From Eimeria necatrix (Eukaryota; Apicomplexa; Conoidasida; Eucoccidiorida; Eimeriidae): a DNA stretch of 64,000 nucleotides. A program made the position numbers and the translations under genes. Positions within the stretch are counted from its first letter, which is position 1. The number at the start of each line of letters is the position of its first letter. The stretch covers positions 1 to 64,000 of the forward strand of contig NW_013651844.1 of NCBI RefSeq assembly GCF_000499385.1, in the 5' to 3' direction. Positions 35,158 through 49,602 of this stretch are shown piece by piece. The notes beneath the pieces are model-generated. The model saw nothing but the letters and a program-made list of their open reading frames with translations, was not told the DNA's origin and did no database searches.

Positions 35158-36224
35158 ACGGGACAACGTTCAACGGGCTGAAGCTCCCACAGATCCTCGC
35201 CTTGCGATTGCTGGCATTCCTAAATTTCAGCTAGGTTTTCCTGGCGAAATAGTTCGGTCTTTCATGCCAGCAGGTAAAGACCTGTTGCTTAGCCCCTGTA
35301 AGACGCCCTTACCACTGACACCACGCATGTTCTAAATTTGGCGAAGCATGATCTGATTTGCAGTAGCGCATCAAACGCCGCTTGAACTCGTTCGCTGCAT
35401 CCAGCGACCTGGTAAAAGCAGTCAGTTTCTTCCCCCCCTTAACAGCAGCTAGCATCCCAGTACTTCAAGCTCCAAGGAACCCGGGCCCTCTTCGCATCGG
35501 CATGCCGTTCAAAGAATTAGGTATCTGTGATGCTTGCATATCCTTGAGAGCGCTTCTTAGGGCTAGAGAGCAGCCAGCAGTTGACAAATCACCTCCGACA
35601 GCGCTTGCAGCGAAGAAAGCGAATGTGTTCGTCGCATCTGCGGTACATACCAACTCTCCTGTCTTTAGACTTTTCCTTTACCCGAATAACTTCTGAATAT
35701 TATCGCGCATTAGCTTTTTGAGCGTGCTCTCCACTGTCATGCAAATGAAGGAAGCACATGAAAGCGAAATACAAGAGCGACAGTTTGCTACGCTCCACCT
35801 GTGAAACTGTGTCTCTTCCCAGGCTCCGGGTGCATGATCCCTGTGTCATTTGTGCGCGAAGTGAAAGCGCATGGATGTTTTCTCCATTTCGATGCCATGC
35901 TCCAGGCTGTGAATGAATGTGAGGCAACGACACGCGAACAACTCATGCTGCTTGTACACAATGCGCAGAGCATTCTGTCGAATAAGATCAAATGATTAGG
36001 GTGTCTGGTAAAATCTCATTTAGGAACTGCGGCGCAGATCTCTAGGTGATGGAGGAAGAAGCTGCGTTGTGCGATTTGACAAGGCAGGCAGACAGTCAGC
36101 TGTCTCTCGCGTCGGACCAACAGAGTTCACCACCGTCGTTGGTGTGGAAGTGTCTTCATCTGAAGCACAGCCTAGGCGGTTTTTCGAACACTGGAAGCTG
36201 TGGACCTATGGATTTCAGTGGTAA
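35158..36224 (+). CDS. multi-exon gene of unknown function (3' part)
   Basis: Four exons join with full phase agreement: 35158-35273, 35446-35520, 35823-35918 and 36046-36224 (stop TAA). Donors are GCAG|GTAAAG, TTAG|GTATCT and GAAT|GTGAGG; acceptors are TTAACAG, TTCCCAG and ATCTCTAG, all at phase 1 joins. The product contains RLAIAGIPKFQLGFPGEIVR, RIGMPFKELGSGCMIPVSFV, EVKAHGCFLHFDAML and ends RRFFEHWKLWTYGFQW. The first exon begins in phase 2, so at least one upstream exon is missing from this model. I do not recognise the family; there is no membrane segment or obvious domain. Confidence 0.65.
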
Positions 36225-39200
36225 ACCACTGGTATCCAATGCGTTCGATGACCTGGCCATATTCCTTATTCTTCAGGGATCCTGCACGTTGTTAGTGTAC
36301 AGAATCGGCCATTTTACGAATGCTACCACTCCACTGCGTTTTTGTTGCAAGTCGCTGGCTCACCTTATGTGCTTCGTTTTCACGGCCCAAGCGACTCCCA
36401 GGAGCACCACAGAAGAAGTTAAATAAATTCCTCCTGTTGGAATGCTGGAACAAACTCATTTTAAAAGGTAACTGAATAGACCAACAAGGCACATGGACGA
36501 CGAACCAAATAAAGCTAAGTCAGCTACTTGCGCAAAAAGGCAGCGGAGTGCTACCATTTGATGCTAACAGGTGACACAAAGTCGACGGAGCACCTGTAAG
36601 TATCATGTGCCAGCGCTCCACCTTTTTATGGAGGTAGCTGACTTGAGTTCCTTTTCCTGACGTCCCAGTACATGTGCAGCTTATGTGACGGGACTCTGCA
36701 GTAGCGTAGTCTTTGCGGATTTGTATAGTATACTGAGCCGCCAGCTGCACAAGCCATTGGGACAGACAACAGGACACTGGACAGCCGCAACAATGCTGCA
36801 GTCTGCAGCAGTGCTCATCCTATGGAGCACTTGTACGGGACTCAATTCTATTGCGCAGCCGTGTCGGGCGTACGGTGTATAGTAAGACTTCTAGGCGGCA
36901 GAAGACAGCTACACACAAAAATTAGGGCTTTAGGGCAATAGTATTGGCAACGCCCATGTGCGGGCAGAGGAGGCACCCCTAGCGCTGCAGCGTCTAGCAG
37001 TATTCCATCACCGATGTAGACACTACACTTTCATGAAAAGCGCAACCCAAAAGACTTCAAGGAGAGTGTCATGACGCTGTCGTCACAGGATAAAGGAAGC
37101 ACTGTGCAAGCACCAAAACTCGCAGAACAGCACGTTCGGAGCATGCTACCGCGATTCCTCAGCGACCATAATAGTATAGCACTGTAATTCATGCAGTTTC
37201 AGGCGTTGGCAATAACAGGCTAGTCATTTGGGCGAACCCGCTATATTAACATATAGCGGCGGGCCACGATAATGATCCTTGGATTATCGAAATTTGCCTG
37301 CATGGAGTAACCTGGTAGCTGGTGCTAATGGCGTATATGCGGAGAAATCCATTTCAACACCATAGCTATCTATGATACTGCTCATTTAAAGCAGTTCGGT
37401 TCCAAGCAAATGTATCGTGAAGAGCAACACTCTGGTAGACTGGAGCTTAACGGTTACCTAGCGTTTGCCTGAAGGGCACACAGCCCAACAGCACTAATGC
37501 TTTCATAATAAGCTCTGAGCTCTCACATATGCGACACCACTTAACATGCTGTGCGTCGTTTAATGCTCCTCTGCAGAATCGGTCTTCTGACGCAACGTTG
37601 TGCGCTATTCATAGAGCTATTGGCGTTTGGGCCGAAGAACCGATAAAGTCACCCACGGAAGCAGCGGCTTGCAAGGCCTGCTTGGACAGGCGCAGTTTTC
37701 TACTATGCGGAGTAAAGATAGACATTGTGACTGCGCGAACTGCGCAACGTCCACGCCAATTCAGGACGCGGCATATATGGCTACCTGGGGCAGCTGTCCT
37801 GGGTCGGTTAGAGTGGCCGCATCGCCCACAGTAATGATTGCCATGGCTCGTACATGACTCCAGTCAAACTGATTCACCGAAGAAGCATTCTCTTGCCTGA
37901 GAGCACTGGGATGCTCTCCGTGGCAGTGTACTTATTGTGCCAACTCGTTTTTGGGGTAGTGTTGCTTTTGCTGCTCCAGACGTTGCTGCGACTCCCACGC
38001 GTATCCGTCCACCTCCAGCTATTCCACACACGGGTGGTGCTGGCCCCTCTACTGTCCCATATAATCCTGCTTTCCTTATTAACGTACGTGTATATATATG
38101 CTGCATCGACGTCGAGTCGCGTTTAATTCGTGAGCGCCACGGCTATATTTCACTCCACGACAGCCTTCTGTCAAAGGGGCCCTCTTGGTGCCGTCAAGTA
38201 ATGCATGCCTGCGTATTTGCTGCTTCTGCTTATAAACATGACATTATTATCGGAATTTGTCGTATTACTGGGATCATGAGTTTCTTGCTGTGTGCGAGTG
38301 TTGTTCTGCTATTTAAATGCTCGTGTTGGATGCAAGAGAACTCGGGTGACACGCCCCATTCTCGATCTTTTGATCGTCCAAACTGAGCACTCGCGTCACT
38401 GAAGATTACTCAATGATTTTGAGTATTAACGGCTGTACTACCGAATTGCAAGAAGAAATAAATTTATGGCTACTAGTCTATAGTCCCGCTTTCTTGAAGA
38501 ATTAAACTAAGTGAGTTGATGATGCCCAGAGAACAGCACGGAGAATAAAGAGTATGCAGTTCCTGCTCTCTTGTTAGAAAGCAGAGCCTGCACGCTTGCA
38601 CTAGCCCAACGCAGCCCATCGCATGTGTTCTCTCATGCGGCCTGCCGTTGATTGTAGCTGCTGTTCATGAGGAGATAGGAAATACCCTCATCACTGTATC
38701 GTTTCCTCAGAAGCTTGCCGGTTTCGTACTGATCTGCACTCACATCACTATCGCTTTACAAAAGATGGCGGAAAGTAACCAGTTAGAATTAACGTTAATG
38801 ACACAGCAGAGGATCGAAGGACAGCAACAAAACAGGAACACTACGTGGGAGTTCCACTTCGACAGCAATGCTGATTTCCGTGCGTATATCGAATGGGCAG
38901 TGTGAACATAAGCGCATAGCAGTAAATGTATTGTGGCGCTGTTGGAAAAATACACGTCGTTACAGTTTGGTCCAATCCAGATTTCACTTTCAAAAGGACC
39001 TTCGAGTGGCACGTGGCTTCGTTTCTGCTGTAGTACAAACAACGCGCGTATACAATATAGCGCAAGAATTACTCAACGGTTTAGCAATGAGCAGCTTTTC
39101 TTCAGGAGTCTGGCCATGTTGGCAGCACACAGGTGACTTTATCACGGTAGGCCGCGCTCACGAGAATTTCGGAGAGTGCTCCATTATACTACGGTGGCAA

Positions 39201-42200
39201 TGCGCCACGTACTCACTTTACCCCTACTGAGATAGGCTTGTTCAGCGCAAATGATAGCCGTGGGCTGCAAAGAAGCACTAACGGGTTTACATTCTCCATC
39301 GCTCTCACTATGCAGAGATGATACTGAATGCCCAACATGAAAGGTAGCTTTTTCTGCTTTTTCTGGCCCAAATTTGAGTAAGAATATCATAGACAAATTA
39401 TGATTTTGGGCTGACAAACAAAATTGTGGCTAAAAGAGGTCAGTAAGGCAACTGCTTTGATTGCCTCCCGCTTGAAATAAAATTGGGCATCTCCCTGAAA
39501 TAACAAATCGGCACTAGCACAATGGCATTGCCTCAAAAGAAGGCAGATGGATAAAGGAGGAAATGAGCGCAGGAGGGAGCTGTGGTGTCGTGGACGAACT
39601 ATGAGTGTTGGGAGCTATACCATTAGGACTACATATATTATATTTTCCAGAATATACGCAGGTCTGACCACACGGTTCGAACTCCAACGTACGCCATTCT
39701 TTTTTTCTCAGCGCACCACAAGCTGCCGAGGCCTCTGTCTCACTTGAGTGAGAAAGCGTCATGAGCCTAATGCAGGCGACTGCATGCGGGAGCCCTTGAT
39801 TTTGAGCACCTTCTATTGCGTATGGATTTGGCGTACGCGTAAAAAACAAAGCTTTGAAACATTGCTGCTGCAGTCGAATAAACATATTCCCCAGCTGATT
39901 CGGTATAGGGACTTTAGGACTTAGTGCTCTGCCTACGCTGTGGCGCTGGACCCTAATATGATTCGTGGCAGGTTCTTCAATTGAGAACTGATACGCGTCT
40001 ATCCTGTTGACAGACTGATTAATTAGCGCCGCGGAAATTTCTTGGCCTGAGGAGAGAAGTGAAGCGCTACTTGCCGTGTTTCTATATACAAGCTCTCTGC
40101 GTTGGGTTAGTTCTAATTTGGTAAATTGAAGCGTTTCGAAATGGCGACACCAGGCAAACACCTCATAGTAAAATCTGGCTATAAGCATAGGACGATGTGA
40201 GCGTCCTCAGCTGACGCTACAGCTCATTGGATACCGAGCCATGATGGTAAGCCTGCAGCTGGTATCAAGGAACTGGGGTCTCACCTTCTTATGCCGTGTT
40301 GCCCTTGCTAAGAGGTTACAGTAAATGAGTCACCCTATCGAAGACATCCGTGTAAATATGTACGCCTTGTGGATTACAGAGCCAATGCTAGGATACTATT
40401 GTGAGGTTGAGAAAATTATTATATTCAGAAACACGTTCCAATTGTGGTGTTCCCCGGTCAGCGTGGTACACGCGTGATGAATGTAGTCAGAGAATATCGC
40501 ATGACGCTAGTGCTTCAGGCGGAATTTACACTGCATGCCAGCCACAAAGTAAATGAGAATATCGCTGCATCCCGGGGCTTGCACCTATGAGACCACCAGG
40601 AAGCTGTGGAACGCTTGTGACACAAGCGCGTGGTTCATCTCGAGGAGCTCCGAAGGGCCAAGCGAAGCGCTTTCAAGGATGCTTCACCAGCTATACGCAC
40701 CTGAAGAGACGCTTCTATGTCCAGCCTTTGAACATGTCCAGTTTTGCTATATGTGCACACCAGACCAACACTTGGCGCCGATCTTCAGTCAACCGCTTAG
40801 TGCTGTCGGACTGACCACCAATTTTCTTCACGCGCGCACGCTCAAACTGGACATTTCGAGTACTAGGCATTAAGCAGTCGAGCTCTGAGGGAGCTTGAGG
40901 TCATTGAGTTTTCCACTACACGAAATTTCGCAGTGGCATCATGGCAGTGTGCGTCCAATAGGCAGCAGCCATGAGCAGTGGATGTTTCTAGAATGCTCTC
41001 TGGAGCCAGAAGTTAAGACTGACGCACGCCAATAGAGTGTCCCGCCAAGCGCCCTCATGTGTACGCTTGTTAAACGAATCTGGCGTCTATTTCTGGCGAA
41101 CTTCTTCGCGCTAGAGTTCAGCATAATATCCTGGAAAGGGGCTCCATAGAGAGATGCATAATTGCTTCACAGACTGCTTTTCACTAGACAGGACGGTTCA
41201 TCGTGTATGTCTATTTGGTGCCAGGCTGCATTAGTGCGGTTGTGAAATACGATGCAGCAATGATTCTTCCTGATCAATATTTAGGGGCATGAAAGCCTTC
41301 ATACGATTGCTGTTTTCCAATCGTGCAGCGTATGACCTGGGAACTTGGCGGCAGCTTTCTCCATTCTCTGTATGTATTGCTCACCGTGTGAGATGCCGCG
41401 CGAGAACTTTCTGAGAGTGCGGCTTAGAGAACAATTTGACGTCATGCAATTCACCTACACTTTCAGGGCTGTCGCTCAGCACGTGCGATCAGAAGATCTT
41501 GCTGTAATTGAATTAAGCGCTGTATGCAAATCACAGAGAATGTGCTGGGAATGTGTGGCGCAAGAAAAAGACCTCGACGTCGTGGTCTGGTTTGTCGAGG
41601 CGATAGTGTTGCTTTGTTGAGTGCGATTGAGCACGCTATAGGAAATCTGAGCGTTATCCGTTGAGAGCACTACAGGGTTCACTCTGCATAGCAGACAATT
41701 CAGCAGAGAAACTAATGAAGCAACGCGAAGTGTCTGTTTGCGCGACTCATCTTTTCAGGTGTTATCATCGGTTGTGTGTAATTAAGCCAGTGCGTGAGTC
41801 CGTGTCATGGGCTTTGCACTGGAGCCTGCATAACACGAACTTCGGTCTTCAGAAGGAGCTCCCCAGCGTCGGTAAAGGCGTTACTTTCACTCAACGCACA
41901 CATATGAGCTCACCAATTTCGAAAAATGTGGGTCAGTATGAAAATCAGCATTGCAGCTAACCAAAAATCTTATAGCGCTTCTTCCTGGGCTTGTCAAAGC
42001 TGCTTGCTGGCAGTTTTGGGTTTCTCACAATATCTAGAAATATCCGGGTTCAACGTTCTATGCTTTCGAATTATCAGCATGGCTACTTCGAGACGCGACG
42101 GAGTTCGGCACACTAACCAGTGTTGTAGTACAATAAACCCATAATGGTGCCCTGGTCCACTTTTGCTGGCAGCGCTGCAGTCTCATTATCTAAAAAATAT

Positions 42201-42530
42201 GGCTTCATTAAGCAAGCAGGGAATGCAGCTAGAGGAGGCTGTCGTGGTCTCTTGTAGCTCATATTTTTGCCCTGTCTCTTCGTGTATTATCCCTATCTAG
42301 TTGTATGTGACCCTGCTATTGTCTAAAGCGCGTTATCTATTTACCTGCTGATTACAGGATCATCTCCATCGCCACGTAGGTGTCACAGAGTTCTTACTTC
42401 GCTCAACCATTGCTTGACCATAACTCCAATGCTATCGTGTTGCGAATGGGCGTGGCTACGTGTAGCTGTTTCTCTACGAGGGAATATCTCGACGCAGCCG
42501 TGCACACATGCGCTGCAGCTACCAGCAATG
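36225..42530. other. gene-poor stretch with weak coding hints
   Basis: Possible exons are seen at about 37640-38110 plus (a segment rich in Ala and Pro with TRIRPPPAIPHTGGAG), 40590-40860 plus and 41350-41620 plus, but none could be linked by splice phase. A minus-strand frame at 39514-40188 is listed on its own. Confidence 0.35.
39514..40188 (-). CDS. hypothetical open frame, 224 codons
   Basis: This is the longest uninterrupted frame in the 36-49 kb spacer. Composition is ordinary, with no recognisable domain, membrane segment or repeat. The start was chosen at the first possible codon, and no splice signals support or contradict it. Chance openness is possible. Confidence 0.2.
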   Translation of the reverse strand: MLIARFYYEVFAWCRHFETLQFTKLELTQRRELVYRNTASSASLLSSGQEISAALINQSVNRIDAYQFSIEEPATNHIRVQRHSVGRALSPKVPIPNQLGNMFIRLQQQCFKALFFTRTPNPYAIEGAQNQGLPHAVACIRLMTLSHSSETEASAACGALRKKEWRTLEFEPCGQTCVYSGKYNICSPNGIAPNTHSSSTTPQLPPALISSFIHLPSFEAMPLC

Positions 42531-42552
42531 TATATATATATATATATATATA
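42531..42552. repeat. (TA)11 microsatellite
   Basis: Eleven uninterrupted TA units in the gene-poor middle of the window. Confidence 0.95.
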
Positions 42553-45500
42553 GCTACCGTACCTTGAATTTCTTTTTAAGTGAATGACACTGCACTTGCA
42601 TGAAATGAAAATAGGTGGATTGCTTCGATACATAGAGACTGAATCCGCTGCGCATTCTGCTGTTATATTTTTATGATATCGTTAAGCAAGCAAGTAAGCA
42701 CCGCTCGTACGTTGCACAGCTGTTCCTGCTTAGAGTTGAGGCAACGGTCAAACCGCTTGTGCTCACGGAAAGAAGAGTTCTTAAACTCGATGGATCCTTC
42801 AGCTTTGCACACCCTGTGCTGACCTGCCAAGGCAGCAGAGTGCCAAACGATGCGAAAAGGAAATTTTGAAAATGCGTATTTTTTCTTCATGCCGGAACTA
42901 TGGCGCATGTACGAATAATTGATTACCAAACATTTGAGGGGAACTTGTCTCAAGCTCATTTGGAATGACGAGATAGTGCTGCTGCAAGTTTAGCTCTACC
43001 ATATTGGGATTCAAAGGCAGCAGAAACTCCTATGGGAGCATACAGTTGAAAATGTTGTCCATTGGTCGCCACTTCTTGTGTGGCGTTGATCAATTTTGCA
43101 AAGTCAGCAGCGGAATTTCAAAAATGAGAGTGTCCCCTCATGCTGAGGGTGCCCACTCCCGCCTATTAACGTTAAAGTGTTGTGACGGAATACTGGCACT
43201 GTCTTAGCAGCGCTTAGGCCAATACCTCCTCGGCCGGAACTATGGCAGCAGTAAATCTGGTTTTGTTTCATTCCCAAACAGGCCGGAGGCGATCGTCTCA
43301 TAGCCTGGCATTATTATGAATCTCGAGCATCGAGGCCCTTGCATGTATACGCTGAGTTCGCCGCGTAATTTTGCTGTGTGCAATTTCAACTGCAGGATGG
43401 CTAATTTCACCGATGGAACACAATGGAATCCCACTGTATGGGAAAGCAATTCCCATGAGCGCAACCAGGAGGAATCCTCTGGTCTAATAGCAGTATTCTC
43501 GGACTCAGCAAATACGTGTGTCTGCGAAGAGCAAGCCGATGCTCATGTCCGATCACAATAATGCGAAATACTGCGTCGTTCTACTCAGCATGAAACTGTG
43601 GTACGTATTTCTTGTGAATTGAATTGTCCGTATTGAGGCTTCAATGTACTATGCTGCTCAGGCATAAAGTGGTGCTGCAGAATGCATATCGTGCAGCAAA
43701 CAGAAGTTAGACGCTCACATCAGATGCAGGAATGGCCTATGAAAGCAGATCAATTGCAACCTTGCGTGAAGCAACGCAGAGCCAATCGAATAGTTCGGTA
43801 GGTACGTCGGAGAAAGTTTCCGTGGAGGAGCGCGGAACCTAATATTTATTCGGCCCGATGGCTCAACGCTAGCATGGCGCAACGGGCGCTTTTTTTCACA
43901 GATATCCAGGAACACTATGAATTCCACCTTGTGGTGGTTCTGAGCTCGCGGTGAAGGAGGGCAATTGTAGGCTCCAGGGTCGCTCAGGAATGCTGACTTT
44001 TGCAGAATTATGGTTTCTATACGCTTTCAGTGAAGACGGAGGGATTGTATGCTGTGTTGTCTTTCACCGAGTGGCATGGAAAATGAGCCCCGTCCATTTG
44101 TCCTTGCGGTGCTGCTTGCTTATCGGCAATTATACGTGGTTTCCTGAGAGGATACTTTCTTTATGGGCTTGGTCATTCTTCAATCGTCAGCAAATTTCTT
44201 TATAACCTCCAGCCGTGGTTCAAAGGGAAAATGGAAACTTATATTCGACACAAGCCAATCATTTACGCAGGTATTTACTGTGTGAGATATCCCCCCCCCC
44301 AACGGATTTCAAAGAACAACTGATGCGCTGGTGTCTGTTTCTGGGCATGCCAGTGATAGTATACAAGAAACAGCCTATTAAGAAATCCCGTAGCTCGTTC
44401 TGATTGTATAAATCCTCGTTGCTTCGTGAAAGCGAGAGCATGCCGACGTTTTGAAACTGTAACGAGAAGGTGCATTAGTGCAACTCAAAAGTACTGTTTT
44501 TTGGCAATGTAGAGCTAACGTGGGTTAAAATGTGCTGATGCGAGGCAACCAATAGGGATGAGGCACGTTGTAGGACAATATTCTGCGCGACAGCTGATCC
44601 AGCTTAACTGATTTGGCAGATGAGTGCCAAGGATATTTTCGAAGCTACTCAGTGGGGATGGTGCGCGCAGAATGACAGCTGATTCGCACCTGCAACATCG
44701 AGGTGCGTGGATCTATTTAGGTGCAGGCAGTTGTTGTTGGGTGCTTCATATAGCACGGTTTCCCAGGAGTACAACAGTTCTCGCAGGCAAATAGTACGTG
44801 AAGAGAGTGGAGAAACCATGAGCTTTTGGTCTGTTTGGCGCAGAAACTCTAGAATGGGGACATCGCGATCACTGAGTAGGTGACTGCTGCTTTGCTGCCC
44901 TGTTGCGTTGCGGTGAGTGTCAAGCAGTGCTTTGTTGTACACGCCTGAAATTGCGGAGGGAACACTAACTGAATTGCCATCTGGTTCTTTATTTGTGAAG
45001 ACTTCGCCATTTCACTTGATTACAGATGGCGCTTATTTGTGCTAAAATGCCGGTTTTGTGAGTCGTAGGCTCATTCTGAGATATTGAATATACGTACGCA
45101 AGAGGGTGCATAGACTGTTCGATGCAATACCAGCTATCTCGCCTGACATGGTCCGAAAGCGAAAAATATCTACCTGTCTGTATAGATTCTGGAGATAGAA
45201 GACGCATCAAGATGCTCTGCATGTTTGAGAAACACCTTGCGATATACGTTCGGTCCCAAGGGAAAGCCCGAGACTCCTTGTCACGGTGTAATGCGCGGAC
45301 GATATGATATGCTTCCACGGTAACGTTTTCGGGAAATAAATATAGCGGGATGTCGACTTATGTGCAAACACAGCACGCAATGCTCCACTTCAGCACCTAG
45401 TGTTTTTCTCACGTAACCCTCACAGTGTAGAGGTGCTGCTTTGCTACGTTTATATATCGCAGCCACTTAGACTGGACCTGGTAATTCAAATAACCAAACC

Positions 45501-48500
45501 AGTTTCAGAAACGCGGAAATATTCAACAAAGGAACGAGTGAAAGAAAATCCGGTAAACTAGAGAGCATTAAGCTAAAATAATTTTGGCTGCTGCATTGAT
45601 TGTGTCGAAATTATCGAGAGACGTGTGTTCGTGAAAAATATTCAACAATGTGCTGCAATGTTCTCCTGCCGTAGCAAAACGCGAACAGAAGTATCTTGTT
45701 TGAACTTTAATTAGTCTGCTTTCATTTTTTCTGTTTCCGGCATTCTGGCCTGCTGCGTCATTATCTCTCTGGAGAAAGAGAGAATGAATATTGTTGCGCA
45801 GTCAAACGAGCAGTCTCTGCAACGTTGCTGCATATGTGCAATGCCCTAGAAGAATTGCAATGGAAGGGAAAGCATAGAATGCTTTTTCACTACGTACGAA
45901 ACTCTAGCATCCTACAACAGGATATTCCACCGCTGCACAACAGTGTGGAAGCTAGCAATGCAATCTGCGTTTTATAGAACCGTACACGAGTACTACGGAC
46001 ACCGCTTCGCCAGTAATTTCTCACCACGCGATAATATGCGGCGGACAGTATGATTAGCTGCGTTTAGGCCACATAACATTCCATTGCTCGGCATTATAGC
46101 AACGCCTTCTGTGTCCTCCAGCGGCGAAGTGGTGCCATTCTATCGTTGAATAGCATACTTCATAGGAGCCCTCAATAAACAGATTAGCCAATGCCCACCT
46201 GCAAAAAAATATTCTGCACGTTGTTATCTGGAATGAAAGCTCTGTTGGTTCAAATATTAAATCCTTCATGGCGGTGCGCAGTATAGAAAATTGCGCTTCT
46301 GGCATGGATAGAACGTCAAAGGAGAAATTCTGTCATGGACTAGTAGACGTACATTAGTTATCGCGAAAAAGTCCTATAGCATATCATCAATCTTATTTCT
46401 GGCTAACAATGACGCACGCTCTTTGAGTTAGCATTAAAAATCTTTTACGCAGCGATAACGTAATGAATGCAGCTGTGCTTTGGCAGAAACGTGAAAGATC
46501 TTTGTCTGCCCCCTGACACGAAATGAATCAGAATTATTGACTGTGTGGAGAGTGTAAAAAACGCCATGCATTTCACTTTGGGGTTCGTCCGCCAAACGCT
46601 TACTTTTGATGTTTTTTTATATCAGGATAGCAATTTTCCGTAAACCAGCGCCTACGAAAAGGCGTATTAATTCATTATTCTGCATTTGGTCTGGAAAACA
46701 TTCACACCAAATACGAGATTCTGGAAATTCTGTGTTCATTGACAGTTTCATTTTTGTACCTACAACTGCTGCCCCTGAATCTGCGGAATCGAGCTGTCTG
46801 TGTGAATACTGCAGCATTGTCACAAATGCCTCTACAATCCTGCTTCAACAGTTTACTCCAGTCCAGTAATACTGTCGTTAATTTAAAAGATTGGCCTTCA
46901 ATGAAAAATTACGTGGAATTGTTCGTAGTTTGCTCATTTAGTATAGGAAACGTATACCATTATTGGGATACTACTGTGGGAGATGTTACAGGTTCTTCCA
47001 TTTTTCATGAATATAGCCGCTGCGGATTAATCAACTGTCGGCTTACACCCTATGTATAGGTGGGATGTAATGATGTTTTTGATAATATAAATGAATAACA
47101 TTTATTCACTTATTTGGATGGATTGAGCAGTCGCCTACGTGGGTTTTGTTCGACATACCCATTTTAGTGTTTTCTCCAGGACTCTGCTCTGAAACTGTGT
47201 AATATAGAAATGCAGCTAATACTGTTTTGCCTTACACTGTTCAAGAGAAATCATTTGGGTTCTCAAGTCGTTCCTATAAAAACTGTTCACACGTCCTCTG
47301 GCGTTTCAATTTCCTGCCACCGCGTTTCCTGTTTCCCTGGATAGATATGAAGCAGCAACACTATTGGAATTCAATTAGCAGAAATACTTGATGACCGGGC
47401 TAAGAAGTCTTGTTCTGATCGCGCTATTCTCTTAGGCCAGCTTCCCAGGAAAAAGCCTCTAGCGTCAATACTCACGGGCGTTTCTTCGGACACAGTGGCT
47501 CTATTGATATTATTCTCTGATAAATTCTTCTGTTTTGATTACTTTGCAGCATCCGACTCACCGCCGCTGTTTAGCAGACATTCATCGAGACGAAAAACTA
47601 GCTACTGGTATGAACATTTACCTGCTATTGGGAATTATGTTTGTAAATGTGAGTTTGAAAGCAGTTTTAGAGGTATTTGCCGTCTATATCTCAAACCAGA
47701 TATTTCGGTTGTGAGCGCCCTTTCTGTTCATCTGCATCCGTAGTCATGCGGCCCCTGTACTGATGCATGATACTTTTGTTGTCCTACTGGTAGGGGGCAA
47801 TGGCAGTACAGTGTCCTTGTTGGCGTAGTAGCTAAACAGTCTTACTTTAACACTGTAACTGCAGGGCTAGACACTTGCAGAACGCTTTCTCTTAAGAGAC
47901 AGAAACCACAAATTCTTTAGTTTATGACGATGTTGTTCCAAGGTTTTCCGCTGAATATGCTCACTCATAATGACCCAAAGAACGGAAGTGAAGATATACA
48001 TTCCAGGAATATCTATATAGGCCTCTTTGAAAGGTCTCGTTCGCCGATTGTGCCCTGAAGTTTTTACATTCTAGCCACGGAATCAAAATTCCTCTCTAGT
48101 AGATCAGAGTATCATTAAACCCGAGGAGATTCGATTCGTTTCCTGGTATGATTCCTATTGAATGGTAATTTGTGCGGCTGACCTCATGTGAAGAGAAAGT
48201 CATAGTGGCGCAATGATATCTCAATTCTACTAAGTACCTACAGCAAAAACAAAACTCCTAGCCTCGCGGAGACGGGGAATCAGACTTTCCTTTTAGAGCA
48301 GATATTAGCAGCAATACCGATAGCCTATGTACTTGTGCTAGCGGTGTCTTCCAACATGGAATAGCAGCCAACCCAGATCGTGTTCCGCGGCTCTAATACG
48401 CGTTGAAAAGTTTATGAGAATGAAGTGGTTAAAACTCAATTTGCTTCGCAAGACATTGTCTGCTCTAAAAGGGCGGGGGTATGAATCTGCGTGTCCTCAA

Positions 48501-49445
48501 GCCCAGGAATTTCTTTCTGAAAGTTCTTGTAATACGTAGCACTGTGCCTACGATATTACAAAAGAGTATACGAGGATACTGGCCAGAGGGAAGCCATTCT
48601 AGAAACGTAGGCCTCACTTCATTCTTGGATTACAGTACTCATAGTCCGCTCTCACGGTCACACAGTCGTAAGATTTTTCGATGGCCAAGTAAGATTTTAA
48701 CCCGCGGAATATCTACAGCGTCATTAAGAGTTCGTTTCGCATGTTTCCTTTTTAGTACTGTTGAACACAATGTCAACCAATATACTAAACATTTCCTGTG
48801 CCAGTTAGTTCCTGTCATTGAACGGCACTGTGGTCTGCTGCCTATTTTTCGCAGCCAGAACGGAGCGCTGTCATCTTCCGCACAGTAGTTCGTTGTGGCT
48901 CTCCTGTCCACTATGCAATGTAGGCAACACCAACACGTTTTCTTACGCCACTAACAACTATAGAGGATTATTTGCGACTATATAACTGAGCATACAAGTG
49001 GAGCAATGGATATATGGCTTCTTCAAAATCATCGGCTAAGAGTTTCCTTTTTTCTTCAGATTATGAAGGCCTCTCTCAACAAAAAGCCATCATTGGCGGT
49101 TTTATTACAGGTGCTGTCCTTAATTCCCTGGCTTGAAGCACGCGTTGCTGTTATTAGCGTTCGTCGAAACCTCCACAGAATACGGGGCGCCACTCAAAAC
49201 TGTCACTATAAAGCAAAATTGTCACTATTAAAGTTCTGCAGCAAAAGACAAAACAGCAAAAAAGTGTTCATCAACACTTTTCCTAACTCAGTGTCCTTAC
49301 AGTAACGAAATATCGTTTCCATTACAATTTAGAGGGAATAAACACCAGCAGCACACACAGGGAATCTCGCTAGTCCATGGATGTAACTAACTACATGATA
49401 AGGCATTTGGCTACATGCTTTTTACCATTTTCTTGCATCTGAAAC
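42553..49445. other. long AT-leaning spacer without a supported gene
   Basis: Scanned on both strands: only short open frames, none with a domain, linked exons or biased composition. A run of ten C occurs near 44290. Confidence 0.45.
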
Positions 49446-49499
49446 CCCCTGGCGGCATTACTTTGCTTGTTTTATGAACAAGCAAGATTGCCGCCTGGG
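49446..49499. repeat. imperfect hairpin upstream of the non-LTR element
   Basis: An inner perfect stem TTGCTTGTT / AACAAGCAA is flanked by an outer imperfect stem pairing CTGGCGGCA with TTGCCGCCTGGG. It ends about 100 bp before the first ATG of the retrotransposon, so it may belong to its 5' UTR or mark its insertion site. Confidence 0.6.
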
Positions 49500-49602
49500 T
49501 TCACTTGCCTATGCCCGAAGTAGCGCCTCCTGCACTGTTGCTCTATAGCGCTCCCTTCCCCTAAACTGTCCCAATATAGCTTGAAACACTAAATGGGATA
49601 AA

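Noticed and set aside
44288..44300. Run of ten C
   Set aside because: Simple homopolymer without context.
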